A stretch of DNA of 64,000 bases from Myxococcus sp046520405 (GCA_046520405.1 JBKGHI010000001.1:1-64000), one strand, 5' to 3'; shown: positions 17,618 through 26,973, counted from the first letter of the stretch. Translations and numbers: made by a program. The notes: generated from the sequence alone by a model not told the origin.

Positions 17618-18916
17618 ATGCGGATTGCCATCATCGGGACGGGGTACGTGGGGCTCGTTGCGGGGACCTGCTTCGCGGAGTCAGGGCACGACGTCACCTG
17701 CGTGGACACGGACGCGCGCAAGGTGGAGGCGCTGCGGCGCGGGGAGATTCCCCTCTACGAGCCGGGCCTGGAGGAGTTGGTGCGGCGCAACGCCGCCGCG
17801 CGCCGCCTGCGCTTCACCGAGCACCTGCCGGAGGCGGTGTCGCCCGCCCAGGTGGTCTTCATCGCGGTGGGCACGCCGCAGTCGGAGCGGGGGAGCGCGG
17901 ACCTTCAATTCGTGCTCGCCGCCGCGGAGCAGATTGGCCGGGCCCTGCGCCACTACACCGTCATCGTGAACAAGAGCACCGTGCCCGTCGGAACGTCGGA
18001 CCAGGTGCGGGCCGTGGTGGCGCGCAACACCGACGTGGTGTTCGACGTCGTATCCAACCCCGAGTTCCTCAAGGAAGGCGCCGCGCTGGATGACTTCCTC
18101 AAGCCGGACCGGGTCGTCATCGGCACGATGTCCGAGCGGGCCCGCAAGCTGATGGCCGACCTGTACGCCCCCTTCGTGCGGACGGAGAACCCCATCCTCT
18201 TCATGGACCCCCATTCGGCGGAGCTCACCAAGTACGCCGCCAACGCCATGCTGGCCACGCGCATCTCCTTCATGAATGACATGGCCCTGCTGTGTGAACG
18301 CGTGGGCGCCAACGTGGACCTGGTGCGCAAGGGCATGGGCGCGGACCGCCGCATCGGCTACGCGTTCCTCTACCCGGGCATCGGCTACGGGGGGAGCTGC
18401 TTCCCCAAGGACGTGCGGGCGCTGATGTCCACCGCGCGCGACGCGGGCCTGGAGCTGGACCTGCTGCGGGCCGTGGAGTCCACGAACACGCGCCAGAAGC
18501 GCTGCCTGCTCGGCAAGGCCTTGAGGCATTACGGCAGCCTCGCGGACCACACCTTCGCGGTGTGGGGCCTGGCCTTCAAGCCGAAGACGGACGACATGCG
18601 CGAGGCCCCTTCCGTGGAGCTCATCGAAGGACTGCTGGGCAAGGGCGCGCGCGTGCAGTGTCACGACCCGGTGGCTGGCGCCGTGGCCCGGCAGTACTTC
18701 GGGGACCGGGTTGCGTACGCACCCACCTGCTACGAAGCCGCCGAGGGCGCGGATGGCATCTTCCTCGTCACCGAGTGGAATGAGTTCCGCCGCCCCGACC
18801 TCAAGCGCCTCCGGGCGTTGATGCGCCGGCCCGTCATCTTCGATGGCCGCAACGTGCTCGACCCGAGGCTCGCCCGGAGCGAGGGCTTCACCTACATCGG
18901 CATTGGCCGCGACTGA
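17618..18916 (+). CDS. ugd: UDP-glucose 6-dehydrogenase
   Basis: A 432-residue enzyme oxidising UDP-glucose to UDP-glucuronate with two NAD. The NAD motif GTGYVG is at 8-13, the substrate loop VSNPEFLKEGAA and the catalytic Cys in YGGSCFPKD near residue 261 are intact, and the C-terminal UDP-binding domain has WGLAFKPKTDDMREAPS. All expected parts are present at normal length. It supplies glucuronic acid (and possibly xylose or arabinose derived from it) to the glycosyltransferases of the locus. Confidence 0.93.
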   Translation: MRIAIIGTGYVGLVAGTCFAESGHDVTCVDTDARKVEALRRGEIPLYEPGLEELVRRNAAARRLRFTEHLPEAVSPAQVVFIAVGTPQSERGSADLQFVLAAAEQIGRALRHYTVIVNKSTVPVGTSDQVRAVVARNTDVVFDVVSNPEFLKEGAALDDFLKPDRVVIGTMSERARKLMADLYAPFVRTENPILFMDPHSAELTKYAANAMLATRISFMNDMALLCERVGANVDLVRKGMGADRRIGYAFLYPGIGYGGSCFPKDVRALMSTARDAGLELDLLRAVESTNTRQKRCLLGKALRHYGSLADHTFAVWGLAFKPKTDDMREAPSVELIEGLLGKGARVQCHDPVAGAVARQYFGDRVAYAPTCYEAAEGADGIFLVTEWNEFRRPDLKRLRALMRRPVIFDGRNVLDPRLARSEGFTYIGIGRD

Positions 18917-19006
18917 CGCGCGCGGCCGGCCCGTGAGTGAGGTCCTGTTCCAGCACGCCCTGGGTGGTCCCGTGGCGGCTGGGGTGCTATCCCGCACCTT
19001 GTACCG

Positions 19007-21078
19007 ATGAGCGCTGACGCCCCGAACGTTCCCTCGCCCCCTGACTCCTTTCAGAAGCGCCTCGACGGGCTGCTCATCGTGGCGCTCGTTGTCTGGGGTT
19101 TGACCCAGCTCGCGCCGCACCTGGCGCACCCGGCCATCTACATCTGGGACGAGGCGATGCATCAGGCCGCCACGCGCGGCACGCACGACACCTTCTTCAC
19201 GCCGCACATCTACAAGGATCCGCTCTATCCCACCGACCCGCGTCACTGGTGGGCCGCGCACGTGTGGATGCACAAGCCCACGGGGCCCTTCTGGTTCGGG
19301 GCGCTGATGATGCATGTCCTGGGCGTGACGCCGCTGGCGTTGCGGCTGGCGTCGCTCCTGGGGCACCTGGCCGCGGCGATGTCCATCTACGTCATCGCGC
19401 GCAGGCCCGCCGGGAGGCCGTGGGCCGTGCTGGGGGCGGCGGGCTTCCTGGCCATGCCCTTCGGCTGGCAACTGGTCCAGGGACGCTTCTTCGGGGATGT
19501 GACGGATTGCACCCTGACGGGCTGCAACGCCGTCGCGGTGGCGCTCCTGTTCCATGCCACGCGTCAGGGCTCCTGGCGGTGGGGGATGGCGGCGGGGCCG
19601 CGGTGGGGGTGGGCTTCCTCTGCAAGACTGGGCTCGCGCTGACGCCCCTGGGCATCGCAGCGACGCTGTGGGCGCTGGGCCGGCTGCGCTTCTGCCCGGG
19701 GCCGAAATTCAGCACGGTGGCGGCCATGGTGGTCACGGCCGTGCTCCTGGCGGCGCCGTGGAGCATCTACTCCGCGTGGCGTTGGCCCGAGCTGCATGAC
19801 CTGGAAGCACGGGTGACGCGCGCGCACCTGTTTCGTGACCCGACGGTGGACGTGGGGCCCTGGCACCGGCCCGTGGACACCCTCTTCAACGAGGTGAACG
19901 CCCAGAGCCTCACGCCGCTGCCGCCGGTGCTGCCGGTGGTCGCCTTCGTGTGGCTGCTGGTGCGCGCCTTGCGCAGGCGGGAGCTGGAGGTGGCGGGGCT
20001 GACGTTGTGGGTGGGCGCCACCTGGTTCGTGTTGACGCTGGGCGTGGTGAAGGTGCCCGCCATCGCGTGGGGCGCGGCGCCCGCCGTCCTGGCCGCGCTG
20101 GCCATCGCGGGCTCGGACGCCAGACGCCATCCCTCGCTGGCGGCGGCCTTGCTGGCGGGGCTCTTCACGCCGTGGTTCATCGAGCACCTGCCAGCGCTCG
20201 GCCGGGTGCGCGCCGCGCTGCCCTCGGTGTTGGCTCAGACGCGTGACCGCCCCGGACTGGCCGAGGGCGTGGTCGTGGTCGCCGTCGCGGCCTTGCTCGT
20301 CGCCCTCGTGTGCCGGTTCCTTCCGCGGAAGCTGTCCTGGGTGTCCGTGGGCGTGGGGCTCCTGGCCTCGGCCGTGCTCGCGTGGCAACTGGCCGTCACC
20401 TTCCCGGTGGCCAGGGCGAAGTACGTGTCCGACCACCTGGACGACCTGTACGTCACGTACTCGCGCGAGGTGGGGCGCGCGCTCGAGCAGCAGACGCCCG
20501 CGCGCAGCGTGCTCTTCCTGGCCCATGACTCGGACGTGCCGCACTCCATGGAGTACCTGAGCCTCATGTTCTGGAGCAACCGTATGGCGTACCGGCGGCC
20601 ACCAGACGCCCCGACCGCCCGGAAGCGCGGCTACCACCCCTATCTCGTTTCGCCGCTCGCGGAGCGGTACGCCCCCGTCCCCGGCGTGCCCCCGGACGCC
20701 GCGCTGCGCGCCTATGACTTGAATGCGCCCCGGCCCGCTCCCGCGCCCCTTCCCGACGGCATGACGCCGCTGTCCTTCCGCGAGAAGGACATGGAGGTGC
20801 TGGGCGTCGCGGTGGGCCACGCGGGCGGAGGACGTGACCGGTATGTCTTCTTCCTCCGCGCCCATGGCGCGCCCCATGGGCTGCGCGTCGTCTTCCAGGG
20901 GCCCGGTGGCCGCGTGGAGCGCCACGTGGAGCCCCGGGACGCGCGGCGCAATCCCGCGGCGCTGCGCAACGCGAGCTGGTTCATCGTGCCCGTGCTGGGG
21001 CCTCCCAGCGCCGAGGTGACGCACCTGGAGCTGGGCAGCAGCGGCCAGCAGGTGACGTTGTCCCGCCCTGACGCCTGA
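19007..21078 (+). CDS. GT39-family membrane glycosyltransferase, frameshifted near 19593
   Basis: A polytopic membrane protein of about 690 residues related to ArnT/PMT-type GT39 enzymes, which use polyprenyl-phosphate sugars on the outer face of the inner membrane. The first periplasmic loop carries PAIYIWDEAMHQA with the D-E pair that binds the donor phosphate, followed by MHKPTGPFW. The first part runs to WRWGMAAG near 19597; the rest (AAVGVGFLCKTGLALTPLG onward) is one frame over. The break falls in GGCGGCGGGGCCG at about 19590-19600, a likely miscounted G run. The C-terminal 200 residues are soluble. It may transfer the final sugar to an exported acceptor. Confidence 0.78.
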
Positions 21079-21430
21079 GGCGGCGGCTTCCCACCGCACC
21101 GTGGGGCCGGCGCCTGTCGGGTGCAGAGAACTTCACTGCCGTGGCATCTCGCGGGACATGGGAAGCGTTCGCCCAGGTCAGTGGGGCGGGCGCACAGTCC
21201 CAGGTGGGGCATTTACCCGCCTGCTGGAGCCGCGATGTTGCTTCGGGTTTTCCGCCGCGCTCCCCACTGTGGGATGTGATTTTCCATCCAACGCGAGGAA
21301 GGGCGTAACACCTACCTCCATTGGGGAATCCCTGTGTCAGGGGCTTGTCGTCCCGCGGCTTCCCACAGGTGGCACAATCGGTGAAATCCGCCACGTCCGA
21401 GCCCGATGGCTCCTGAACGAGGTCGGAACG
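21079..21430. other. 350-bp noncoding region, no assigned element
   Basis: This gap lies between the GT39 gene and a secreted-protein gene. It contains a perfect 11-bp palindrome CCCACTGTGGG at 21263-21273 and a small hairpin CCCTG-TGT-CAGGG at 21330-21342. Any promoter for the gene at 21431 should be here, but no hexamer pair is convincing. I see no protein-coding potential and no riboswitch I can name. Confidence 0.4.
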
Positions 21431-22366
21431 ATGCGGATGAAGATGAAGCAGCAGTGGATGGGCGCGGTATGTGCGGTGGTGGTGGGCGGGAGCGGCGTCG
21501 CGAATGCCCATGACCTGATTTGCGAGAAGAAGGTGAATGGCGAGTCGGTGGTGGTGGCGGACGACTACCCCTTCACCGCGAACTACAGCTTCAAGGTGAC
21601 CAACGTCCATCCGACGTTGCCGTCCATCTTGTTGACGGCGACCGATGATGTGCTGTCCAGCGAGGGCTTCACCTTCTCGCCGCCGCCGCCGGTCAGCATT
21701 CCCGTCAATGGCTCGCTGACGGATGACTTCGCGCTGCAGATTGGCAGCTACGAAGAGTGCGTGGCGCTCGCCGCGGAGGACGGCCAGGTGGACACCCACA
21801 TCGACAACACGTTCCGGGTGACGTTCGACCTGGGCTCCGCCATGTGCTCGGCGCGCCTGACGTGCGAGCGCGAGGAGCCGCCTCCGATCGAATGCACCAG
21901 CGCCACCCGGACGCTGGGCTTCTTCAGCACCCGCATCCTGACGGTGACGCAGTGCCTGGCGGTGGGCCCCATCGACCTGGGACCCATTGGAACCATCTCC
22001 ACGCTCCCCGCCGCGGAAGGCATCCTGTGGGGCAGCCCGGCCATGTACCCGCAGGGCGGCATGCGCAGCCAGTTGGACCGCCTCCGCTTCCTGCTCGCGC
22101 GCCAGACGCTGGTGGGCATCTGCAACCAGCGCCTGTTCGGCTCGACGCCCACGCCGTCGTCGCTGCTCACGGACGCGGTCGCCGCGCTGAACACCACGAA
22201 CTGCGACCTCATCTCGTCGCTCATCGACCCCGTGGATAACTTCAACAACCAGTGCGACTCCTTCCCGCTGCCCGCGAACTTCATCCCGGGCCCCGCCACG
22301 CCCCAGACCGCGCAGGCGATCGCCGTCGACCCGACCTCCAACTCCGGTCAGAGCTGCTCGCCCTGA
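21431..22366 (+). CDS. secreted protein of unknown function
   Basis: A 311-residue protein starting at ATG 21431 with a signal peptide (MRMKMKQQWMGAVCAVVVGG then a cleavage region around VANAHD). The first domain (about 25-150) is beta-rich with paired cysteines (DLICEKK, YEECVAL, SAMCSARLTCERE). The second part from CTSATRTLGFFSTRILTVTQC onward, with LWGSPAMYPQGGMRSQLDRLRFLLARQTLVGICNQ, looks like a structural module seen in exported myxobacterial proteins, but I cannot name it. Cysteine pairs suggest disulfides outside the cytoplasm. It precedes a lipoprotein gene by 53 bp and the two may be co-transcribed. Confidence 0.7.
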   Translation: MRMKMKQQWMGAVCAVVVGGSGVANAHDLICEKKVNGESVVVADDYPFTANYSFKVTNVHPTLPSILLTATDDVLSSEGFTFSPPPPVSIPVNGSLTDDFALQIGSYEECVALAAEDGQVDTHIDNTFRVTFDLGSAMCSARLTCEREEPPPIECTSATRTLGFFSTRILTVTQCLAVGPIDLGPIGTISTLPAAEGILWGSPAMYPQGGMRSQLDRLRFLLARQTLVGICNQRLFGSTPTPSSLLTDAVAALNTTNCDLISSLIDPVDNFNNQCDSFPLPANFIPGPATPQTAQAIAVDPTSNSGQSCSP

Positions 22367-22419
22367 GCCCCGCCTGACTCATTTCCAGACACCCATTCAA
22401 TCTCAAGGAAAGACTCGTC

Positions 22420-22968
22420 ATGAAGAAGATCATGTTGTCGACGTGCGTTTGCGCGGCCCTCGCCCTGACGGCCTGCGGTGGTGACAGTGGGCGGCTTGAC
22501 TCAATCCAGGATGAGCAGCCGACTGCTCCGACGGGCCCGGTGCAGACGGAGGACGGACAGCGCTTCGAGCTGCGGCTCCGCGGCTCCTCGATGGAGGGCT
22601 ACAACAAGCTGGAGCTCCCCATCGGCGCCGTGCGTGTCACCGTGGACGGGACGCCGCTCAAGGTGGAGCTGGCGAAGGACCGCGTGGATGTGGCCAGCGC
22701 GGACCACGCGCCGCTGGTGGCCTACTTCTACGTGCCGGAAGGCGTGGAGCGCGTCCGTGTGTCGCTCCACCTGGGCGGGATTGGCGACTACGCCAAGGCG
22801 GAGGGCTCCGGCTACATCGATGCCGCCGTCGCCCCGGTGACCTTCGAAGCGCCCGTGCACGAACTGGCGCTGCGTGGCCGCGCGGTGGTGCAACTGGACG
22901 TGGCCCGCTCCCTCGTGGACCTGGGAAGCCACCGCCTGCTGCTCCCCAACGGCGTGGTCAACTACTGA
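22420..22968 (+). CDS. lipoprotein, DUF4382-like
   Basis: A 182-residue lipoprotein. The lipobox LTAC gives Cys19 after a charged start (MKK) and hydrophobic core. The mature part begins with a polar spacer and then a beta-sandwich-like domain: RFELRLRGSSMEGYNKLELPIGAVRVTVDG and APLVAYFYVPEGVERVRVSLHLG resemble the DUF4382 type domain. An AAGGAA site precedes the ATG. Likely anchored in the outer or inner membrane; no function is known. Confidence 0.75.
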   Translation: MKKIMLSTCVCAALALTACGGDSGRLDSIQDEQPTAPTGPVQTEDGQRFELRLRGSSMEGYNKLELPIGAVRVTVDGTPLKVELAKDRVDVASADHAPLVAYFYVPEGVERVRVSLHLGGIGDYAKAEGSGYIDAAVAPVTFEAPVHELALRGRAVVQLDVARSLVDLGSHRLLLPNGVVNY

Positions 22969-23002
22969 GTCCCGCCCGGCCACCCCACTCGCCAAATCGC
23001 GC

Positions 23003-23045
23003 TTGACTGACAGCGTCTCACGCCACATATGAAGTGGCATGAGAC
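23003..23045 (+). promoter_or_regulatory. Rrf2 gene promoter with inverted-repeat operator over the start codon
   Basis: TTGACT at 23003-23008 is a good -35 element; TATGAA at 23028-23033 is a possible -10 (19-bp spacing). Around them lies a near-perfect inverted repeat, GTCTCACGCCAC (23015-23026) and GTGGCATGAGAC (23034-23045), 11 of 12 positions symmetric with a 7-bp centre. The ATG at 23039 lies in the right arm, so the message would be leaderless and a bound regulator would cover both -10 and start. This fits autorepression by the Rrf2 protein. Confidence 0.6.
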
Positions 23046-23494
23046 GCGACAGTCGGCTCTCCGTCGCCTTGCATGTCCTCCTCCACATGGAGGACATGGG
23101 CCCCGTGGTGACGTCTGAGGCGATGGGGCGGCTGATGAAGGCCAATCCCGTGGTGGTCCGGCGGACCATGGCCGGACTCCGGGAGGCGGGCATCCTGACC
23201 TCGGTGAAGGGGCATGGGGGAGGTTGGTCACTGGCTCGCCCGCTGGATGTCGTGACGCTGGGGGACGTGTACGAAGCGCTGGGGACCCCAGCGCTCTTCA
23301 GCATCGGCCCCCGTGATGAAAGCCCGGGCTGTCTCGTGGAGCAGGCCGTCAATGCGGCGCTGGGAAAGGCGCTGGATGAGGCGGCCGCGCTGCTCATGCA
23401 AAACCTTCGCAACACGTCCGTGGCGGACCTTGGCCGCGGCGTCCGTCGCCGTCACGCTCGTGCGGCGAAGCCGCGCGTCCGGTCCCGTGCCTGA
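23039..23494 (+). CDS. Rrf2-family transcriptional regulator
   Basis: A 151-residue winged-helix repressor. The start RRDSRLSVALHVLLHM is the usual first helix of the family, NPVVVRRTMAGLREAGIL the recognition helix, and GHGGGWSLARPLDVVTLGDVYEAL the wing and following helix. Only one cysteine (SPGC) is present in the region where iron-sulfur members such as IscR have three, so it most likely senses something without an Fe-S cluster, as in the YwnA/YwgB-like branch. It probably controls its own gene and the downstream hydrolase gene, 38 bp away. Confidence 0.85.
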   Translation: MRRDSRLSVALHVLLHMEDMGPVVTSEAMGRLMKANPVVVRRTMAGLREAGILTSVKGHGGGWSLARPLDVVTLGDVYEALGTPALFSIGPRDESPGCLVEQAVNAALGKALDEAAALLMQNLRNTSVADLGRGVRRRHARAAKPRVRSRA

Positions 23495-23532
23495 CGCCCT
23501 CCCGCACCCCACCTTCACCCCGGAGCGTCCCC

Positions 23533-24488
23533 ATGGCTGACATCACGCATCGAACCGTTCAGACGAATGGCATCAACCTGCACATCGCGGAGGCGGGGAC
23601 CGGGCCGCTCGTGTTGCTCCTGCATGGCTGGCCGGAGTCCTGGTACTCGTGGCGCCATCAGCTCCCTGCGCTGGCGGCGGCGGGGTATCACGCCGTGGCG
23701 CCGGACGTCCGCGGCTACGGCGGCAGCGACAAGCCGGAGGCCATCGAGGCGTACAGCATGAAGAACCTGGTGGCGGACGCGGTCGGTCTGCTCGACGCGC
23801 TGGGGGAGCGTCAGGCCATCGTCGTGGGCCACGACTGGGGCTCCGCCGTGGCGTGGACCTGTGCCGCCCTGCATCCCGACCGCTTCCGCGCGGTGGTGGG
23901 GATGAGCGTTCCCCACCTGGGCGCGCGCCCATTCCACCGATGCAGCTCTTCCAGCACATGTTCGGTGAGAAGTGGTTCTACATCCTCTACTTCCAGGAGC
24001 CCGGCGTCGCCGAGGCGGAGTTCGAGGCGGATGTCACGAAGTCGGTCCGGACGATTCTCACGGGCACCCCGGGCTTCGACGTGACGAATGCCGCGGTGCT
24101 GGCGAAGAAGAAGGGGGATGGCTTCCTCAAGGGACTCGATGTACCGGAGGCGTTGCCCTCCTGGCTCAGCGAGGCGGACGTCGCGTACTTCGCGAAGGAG
24201 CTCGCCGGCAGCGGGTTCCGGGGCGGGCTCAACCGCTACCGGAACATGGACCGGGATTGGCACGAGCTGCCCGAGCTGGCGACGGCCACCATCCAGCAGC
24301 CGGCGCTCTACCTCGTCGGAGAGAAGGACCCGGTGCGCGGCTTCTCGCCCGTCGAGCCGATGAAGGCCCTGGTGCCCAATCTGGCGGACATCCAGGTCAT
24401 TCCGGGCGCGGGGCATTGGGTCCAGCAGGAGCGCGCCGAGGAGGTGAACGCCTCGCTGGTGGCCTTCCTGAAGACGCTGCCCGCCTGA
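23533..24488 (+). CDS. epoxide-hydrolase-like alpha/beta hydrolase, frameshifted near 23920-23930
   Basis: An alpha/beta hydrolase of about 318 residues. HGWPESWYSW is the oxyanion-hole motif and GHDWGSAVAW places Asp as nucleophile, the hallmark of epoxide hydrolases and haloalkane dehalogenases. After GMSVPHLG the frame breaks; PIPPMQLFQHMFGEKWFY and the rest through GEKDPV and GAGHWVQQE (catalytic His) continue one frame over to the TGA at 24488. The break can be explained by one missing G in CTGGGCGCGCG. Two cap-domain Tyr candidates lie in the segments around FYILYFQEPG and GLNRYRNMDRDW. Probably in one unit with the Rrf2 gene. Confidence 0.8.
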
Positions 24489-24613
24489 GCCGCGCATCCT
24501 GCTCAAGTGTGCTGCTCCGAAGGGCGCGCAACTGTGCCGCAATCCCTTTCATCCCGTGGCGGTGCGTACGGGATGAAGTATAGGTGAGCGCCGACTCAAC
24601 GGAGGCCGTGCTC

Positions 24614-25048
24614 ATGGTGATTCCAGGAAGCTGCCACTGCGGGAACCTGTCCTTCACGCTCGTCTGGGAGCCGGCCCCGGAAGAGATTCCTGCGCGGGCA
24701 TGTGGTTGCTCGTTCTGCACCCGGCACGGGGGTGTCTGGACCTCCCATCCCGGCGGGACGCTCAACGTCACGGTCCAGGAGCCGTCACAGGTCTCCCGGT
24801 ATGTCTTTGGCACGCGGACCGCGGAGTTCCACACCTGTTGCCGGTGTGGCGTCGTTCCCGTGGTGACGAGCCTCATTGATGGCCGGCTCTACGCCGTGGT
24901 CAACGTCAACGCGTTCGAGGGCATCGACCCGGCGCGGATTCGTCGCGCCACTGGCAGCTTCGACAACGAGGATGCGGAGACGCGGCTCGCGCGCCGGAAG
25001 CGGAACTGGATTTCCAACGTGGAGATTCTGCAGGCGCCGCGTCCCTGA
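24614..25048 (+). CDS. GFA/CENP-V-type zinc protein
   Basis: A 144-residue protein with the glutathione-dependent formaldehyde-activating (GFA) fold. Zinc ligands are visible in CHCG, CGCSFC and CCRCG. The ATG at 24614 is preceded by GGAGG at 24601-24605, so it is preferred to an upstream GTG at 24584. Members bind two zinc ions; some act on S-hydroxymethylglutathione, but most have no proven activity. It stands alone between a hydrolase and a membrane protein gene. Confidence 0.83.
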   Translation: MVIPGSCHCGNLSFTLVWEPAPEEIPARACGCSFCTRHGGVWTSHPGGTLNVTVQEPSQVSRYVFGTRTAEFHTCCRCGVVPVVTSLIDGRLYAVVNVNAFEGIDPARIRRATGSFDNEDAETRLARRKRNWISNVEILQAPRP

Positions 25049-25073
25049 GCGCCGCGGGCCCGGCGGCCGGGGT

Positions 25074-25769
25074 ATGGTGCCGCCCATGCGCAGCGCGACG
25101 GGTGGTGCGGCGAAGTTCCTCGCGGCAGTCGGTATTGCGGGTGCGGTGGGGTACCTCCTCTCGCTGGACGTGGTCCGCGCGGACGTCCGGGTCGCGGCCA
25201 AGGCGCTGCCCATGCTCTGCCTGCTGCTGTGGCAGTGGCCCCCGCGGGGCCGCTATGGCCGCTGGATATTCGCTGGACTCGCGCTGTCGCTGCTGGGGGA
25301 CGTGCTGTTGGACGTGGGACCGGGGCTGTTCCTCCCGGGCCTGGTGGCCTTCCTGCTGGCCCACGTGAGCTACGTCGTCGGGTACGTCTCGGTGGAACGC
25401 GCGCCACGGTGGGGCAGGGCGGTGCCCTTCGCGTTCCTGGCGGTGGGAGCCAGCTTCTTCCTCTGGCCGTACCTGGGCGCCATGTCGGTGCCGGTGACTG
25501 TCTATGTCGCCGTCATCTGCACCATGACGTGGCGGGCGTGGGCCATGTGGGGGAGTCCGGCGCTGCCACGGCGGGCGCAGGGCTTCGCGCTCGCGGGGGC
25601 GCTGCTGTTCGCCGTCAGCGACGGCTTGCTGTCGCTCAAGCTCTTCGTGCGCCCGCTGCCGGGGTCGGGGTACGCCATCATGGTGTTCTACTGGGCCGCG
25701 CAGGTCTGCATCGCCCTGTCCGCGCGCCCTCTGGACGCCGCTGAACCCGTGATGTCGTCAGGCCGCTGA
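25074..25769 (+). CDS. YhhN-family membrane protein (lysoplasmalogenase-like)
   Basis: A 231-residue protein with about eight hydrophobic segments. Polar residues inside helices (LLGDVLLD, LLAHVSYVVGY, AVSDGLLSLKLF) follow the YhhN/TMEM86 pattern, whose animal member hydrolyses the vinyl-ether bond of lysoplasmalogen. Myxobacteria make ether lipids, so that role is plausible, but it is inference. The ATG at 25074 is used; ATG 25086 is also possible. Confidence 0.78.
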   Translation: MVPPMRSATGGAAKFLAAVGIAGAVGYLLSLDVVRADVRVAAKALPMLCLLLWQWPPRGRYGRWIFAGLALSLLGDVLLDVGPGLFLPGLVAFLLAHVSYVVGYVSVERAPRWGRAVPFAFLAVGASFFLWPYLGAMSVPVTVYVAVICTMTWRAWAMWGSPALPRRAQGFALAGALLFAVSDGLLSLKLFVRPLPGSGYAIMVFYWAAQVCIALSARPLDAAEPVMSSGR

Positions 25770-25793
25770 TGGTGGAGAGCGCCGCGCGCCCCG

Positions 25794-26318
25794 TCAGCCG
25801 TTCTCCAGGGCTTGGCGTGCCCGTTGATAGACGTCGAGGTCCCTGTCGCTGAACAGGACGACGGTCACCCGTTGGAGAGAGGGCATGCGCTCGAGCGCGG
25901 ACAGAATCTCACGCAAGGCGACCCGTGAGGCCCGCTCGATGGGGTAGCCGTAGGCGCCGGTGGAGATGGATGGGAAGGCGATGGTTCCCAGGCCGCGCTG
26001 CTCCATCAGCCAGAAGGCCCGCCGATAGCAGCGCGCGAGCAGCGTCTCCTCGCCGCTTCCTCCGCCTTGCCAGACGGGCCCCACGGCATGGATGACATGC
26101 CTGGCGGGCGGCCCATGGCCGCCGGTGATGCGGGCTTCGCCTGGCGGGCACCGGCCCAATGTCCGACACTCGGCCAGGAGCCCAGGCCCCGCCGCGCGAT
26201 GGATGGCGCCGTCCACGCCTCCGCCGCCGGAGAGCGCGGAGTTGGCCGCATTCACAATCGCATCCGCTTGGACCTGGGTGATGTCTCCCCGCATCAGGAC
26301 CAATCGCTCGTCGTTCAT
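25794..26318 (-). CDS. macrodomain protein, O-acetyl-ADP-ribose deacetylase-like
   Basis: A single macrodomain of 174 residues with all the ADP-ribose-binding loops: GDITQVQADAIVNAAN, then GGGGVDGAIHRAAG and FPSISTGAYGYP. The ATG at 26318 with a GGGAG site is preferred to a GTG three codons upstream. YmdB-type macrodomains remove ADP-ribose from proteins or deacetylate O-acetyl-ADP-ribose. It faces away from the DinB gene, with about 40 bp between them. Confidence 0.88.
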   Translation of the reverse strand: MNDERLVLMRGDITQVQADAIVNAANSALSGGGGVDGAIHRAAGPGLLAECRTLGRCPPGEARITGGHGPPARHVIHAVGPVWQGGGSGEETLLARCYRRAFWLMEQRGLGTIAFPSISTGAYGYPIERASRVALREILSALERMPSLQRVTVVLFSDRDLDVYQRARQALENG

Positions 26319-26358
26319 TGTTCGCACTCCCTGGCTTCGAAGTCTCTATCCTGCGCCC

Positions 26359-26892
26359 ATGGCCAACCCACTCAAGGACACGCTCCTGGGGCAGCTCGAC
26401 ATCGCGTGGGCGCTGACCGTCTATCATCTGGACGGCTTGACGACGGAAGACTGCCTGCGGCGGCCCGCGCCCGTGGGCTTGCATGTCCACCGTGGTCCGG
26501 ATGGGCAATGGACCGCGGACTGGCCGGAGCACGAAGGCTACGACCTGGGCCCGGCGAGTGTGGCCTGGCTCACGTGGCACCTCGGGTTCTGGTGGTCCAT
26601 GGTGCACAACCACTCGTTCGGAGATGCCACCCTGACGCGGGAGCGGGTGACGTGGCCGGGCACCGCGGATGAAGTCCGTGCCTGGATTTCGTCGCGGTAC
26701 TCCGAATGGCGCTCCGCCATCGAGCAGCTCAGTGACGAGGACCTCCGTGCCTCGGAGCGCACGCGCTGGCCGCTTCAGGGCAAGCCCTTTGGGGACATCG
26801 TCGCCTGGGCCAACCTGGAGCTGATGAAGAACGCGGCGGAGATTGGCTACGCGCGCTTCGCCCTGGCCGTGACGCCGCCCACGGCTGGATGA
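26359..26892 (+). CDS. DinB-like four-helix protein
   Basis: A 177-residue mainly helical protein of the DinB/YfiT (damage-inducible metalloenzyme) superfamily. Possible metal ligands are His in VYHLDG and the second set in VAWLTWHLGFWWSMVHNHSF; a third set near the C-terminus is less clear. Function unknown; some relatives are bacillithiol or mycothiol transferases. It stands alone, about 40 bp from the divergent macrodomain gene. Confidence 0.7.
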   Translation: MANPLKDTLLGQLDIAWALTVYHLDGLTTEDCLRRPAPVGLHVHRGPDGQWTADWPEHEGYDLGPASVAWLTWHLGFWWSMVHNHSFGDATLTRERVTWPGTADEVRAWISSRYSEWRSAIEQLSDEDLRASERTRWPLQGKPFGDIVAWANLELMKNAAEIGYARFALAVTPPTAG

Positions 26893-26942
26893 TGCGTTGC
26901 GTTGCGCACTGATGCACACAGGTCCGCGACGTCCTATCTGGC

Positions 26943-26965
26943 ATTGTTGGCGGACTGCCAATAGT
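26943..26965 (+). promoter_or_regulatory. inverted repeat upstream of the alcohol dehydrogenase gene
   Basis: ATTGTTGGC and GCCAATAGT flank a 5-bp centre; seven of nine positions are symmetric. It ends 9 bp before the ATG at 26974, where a bound repressor would block transcription or translation. No regulator gene adjoins it, so its ligand is unknown. Confidence 0.35.
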
Positions 26966-26973
26966 GTCTGGGC

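Noticed and set aside
18973..18988. sigma-54-like TGGCGGCTGGGGTGCT upstream of the GT39 gene
   Set aside because: GG and GC spacing is correct, but the rest of the consensus is poor and the start would lie only 8 bp before the ATG. Such matches are expected by chance in high-GC DNA.
21368..21386. sigma-54-like TGGCACAATCGGTGAA upstream of the secreted protein gene
   Set aside because: The -12 element lacks the invariant GC at the correct 10-nt distance from the GG, so only the -24 half matches.
21079..21430. riboswitch in the 350-bp leader of the secreted-protein gene
   Set aside because: Only small hairpins are visible and none matches a motif I can name.
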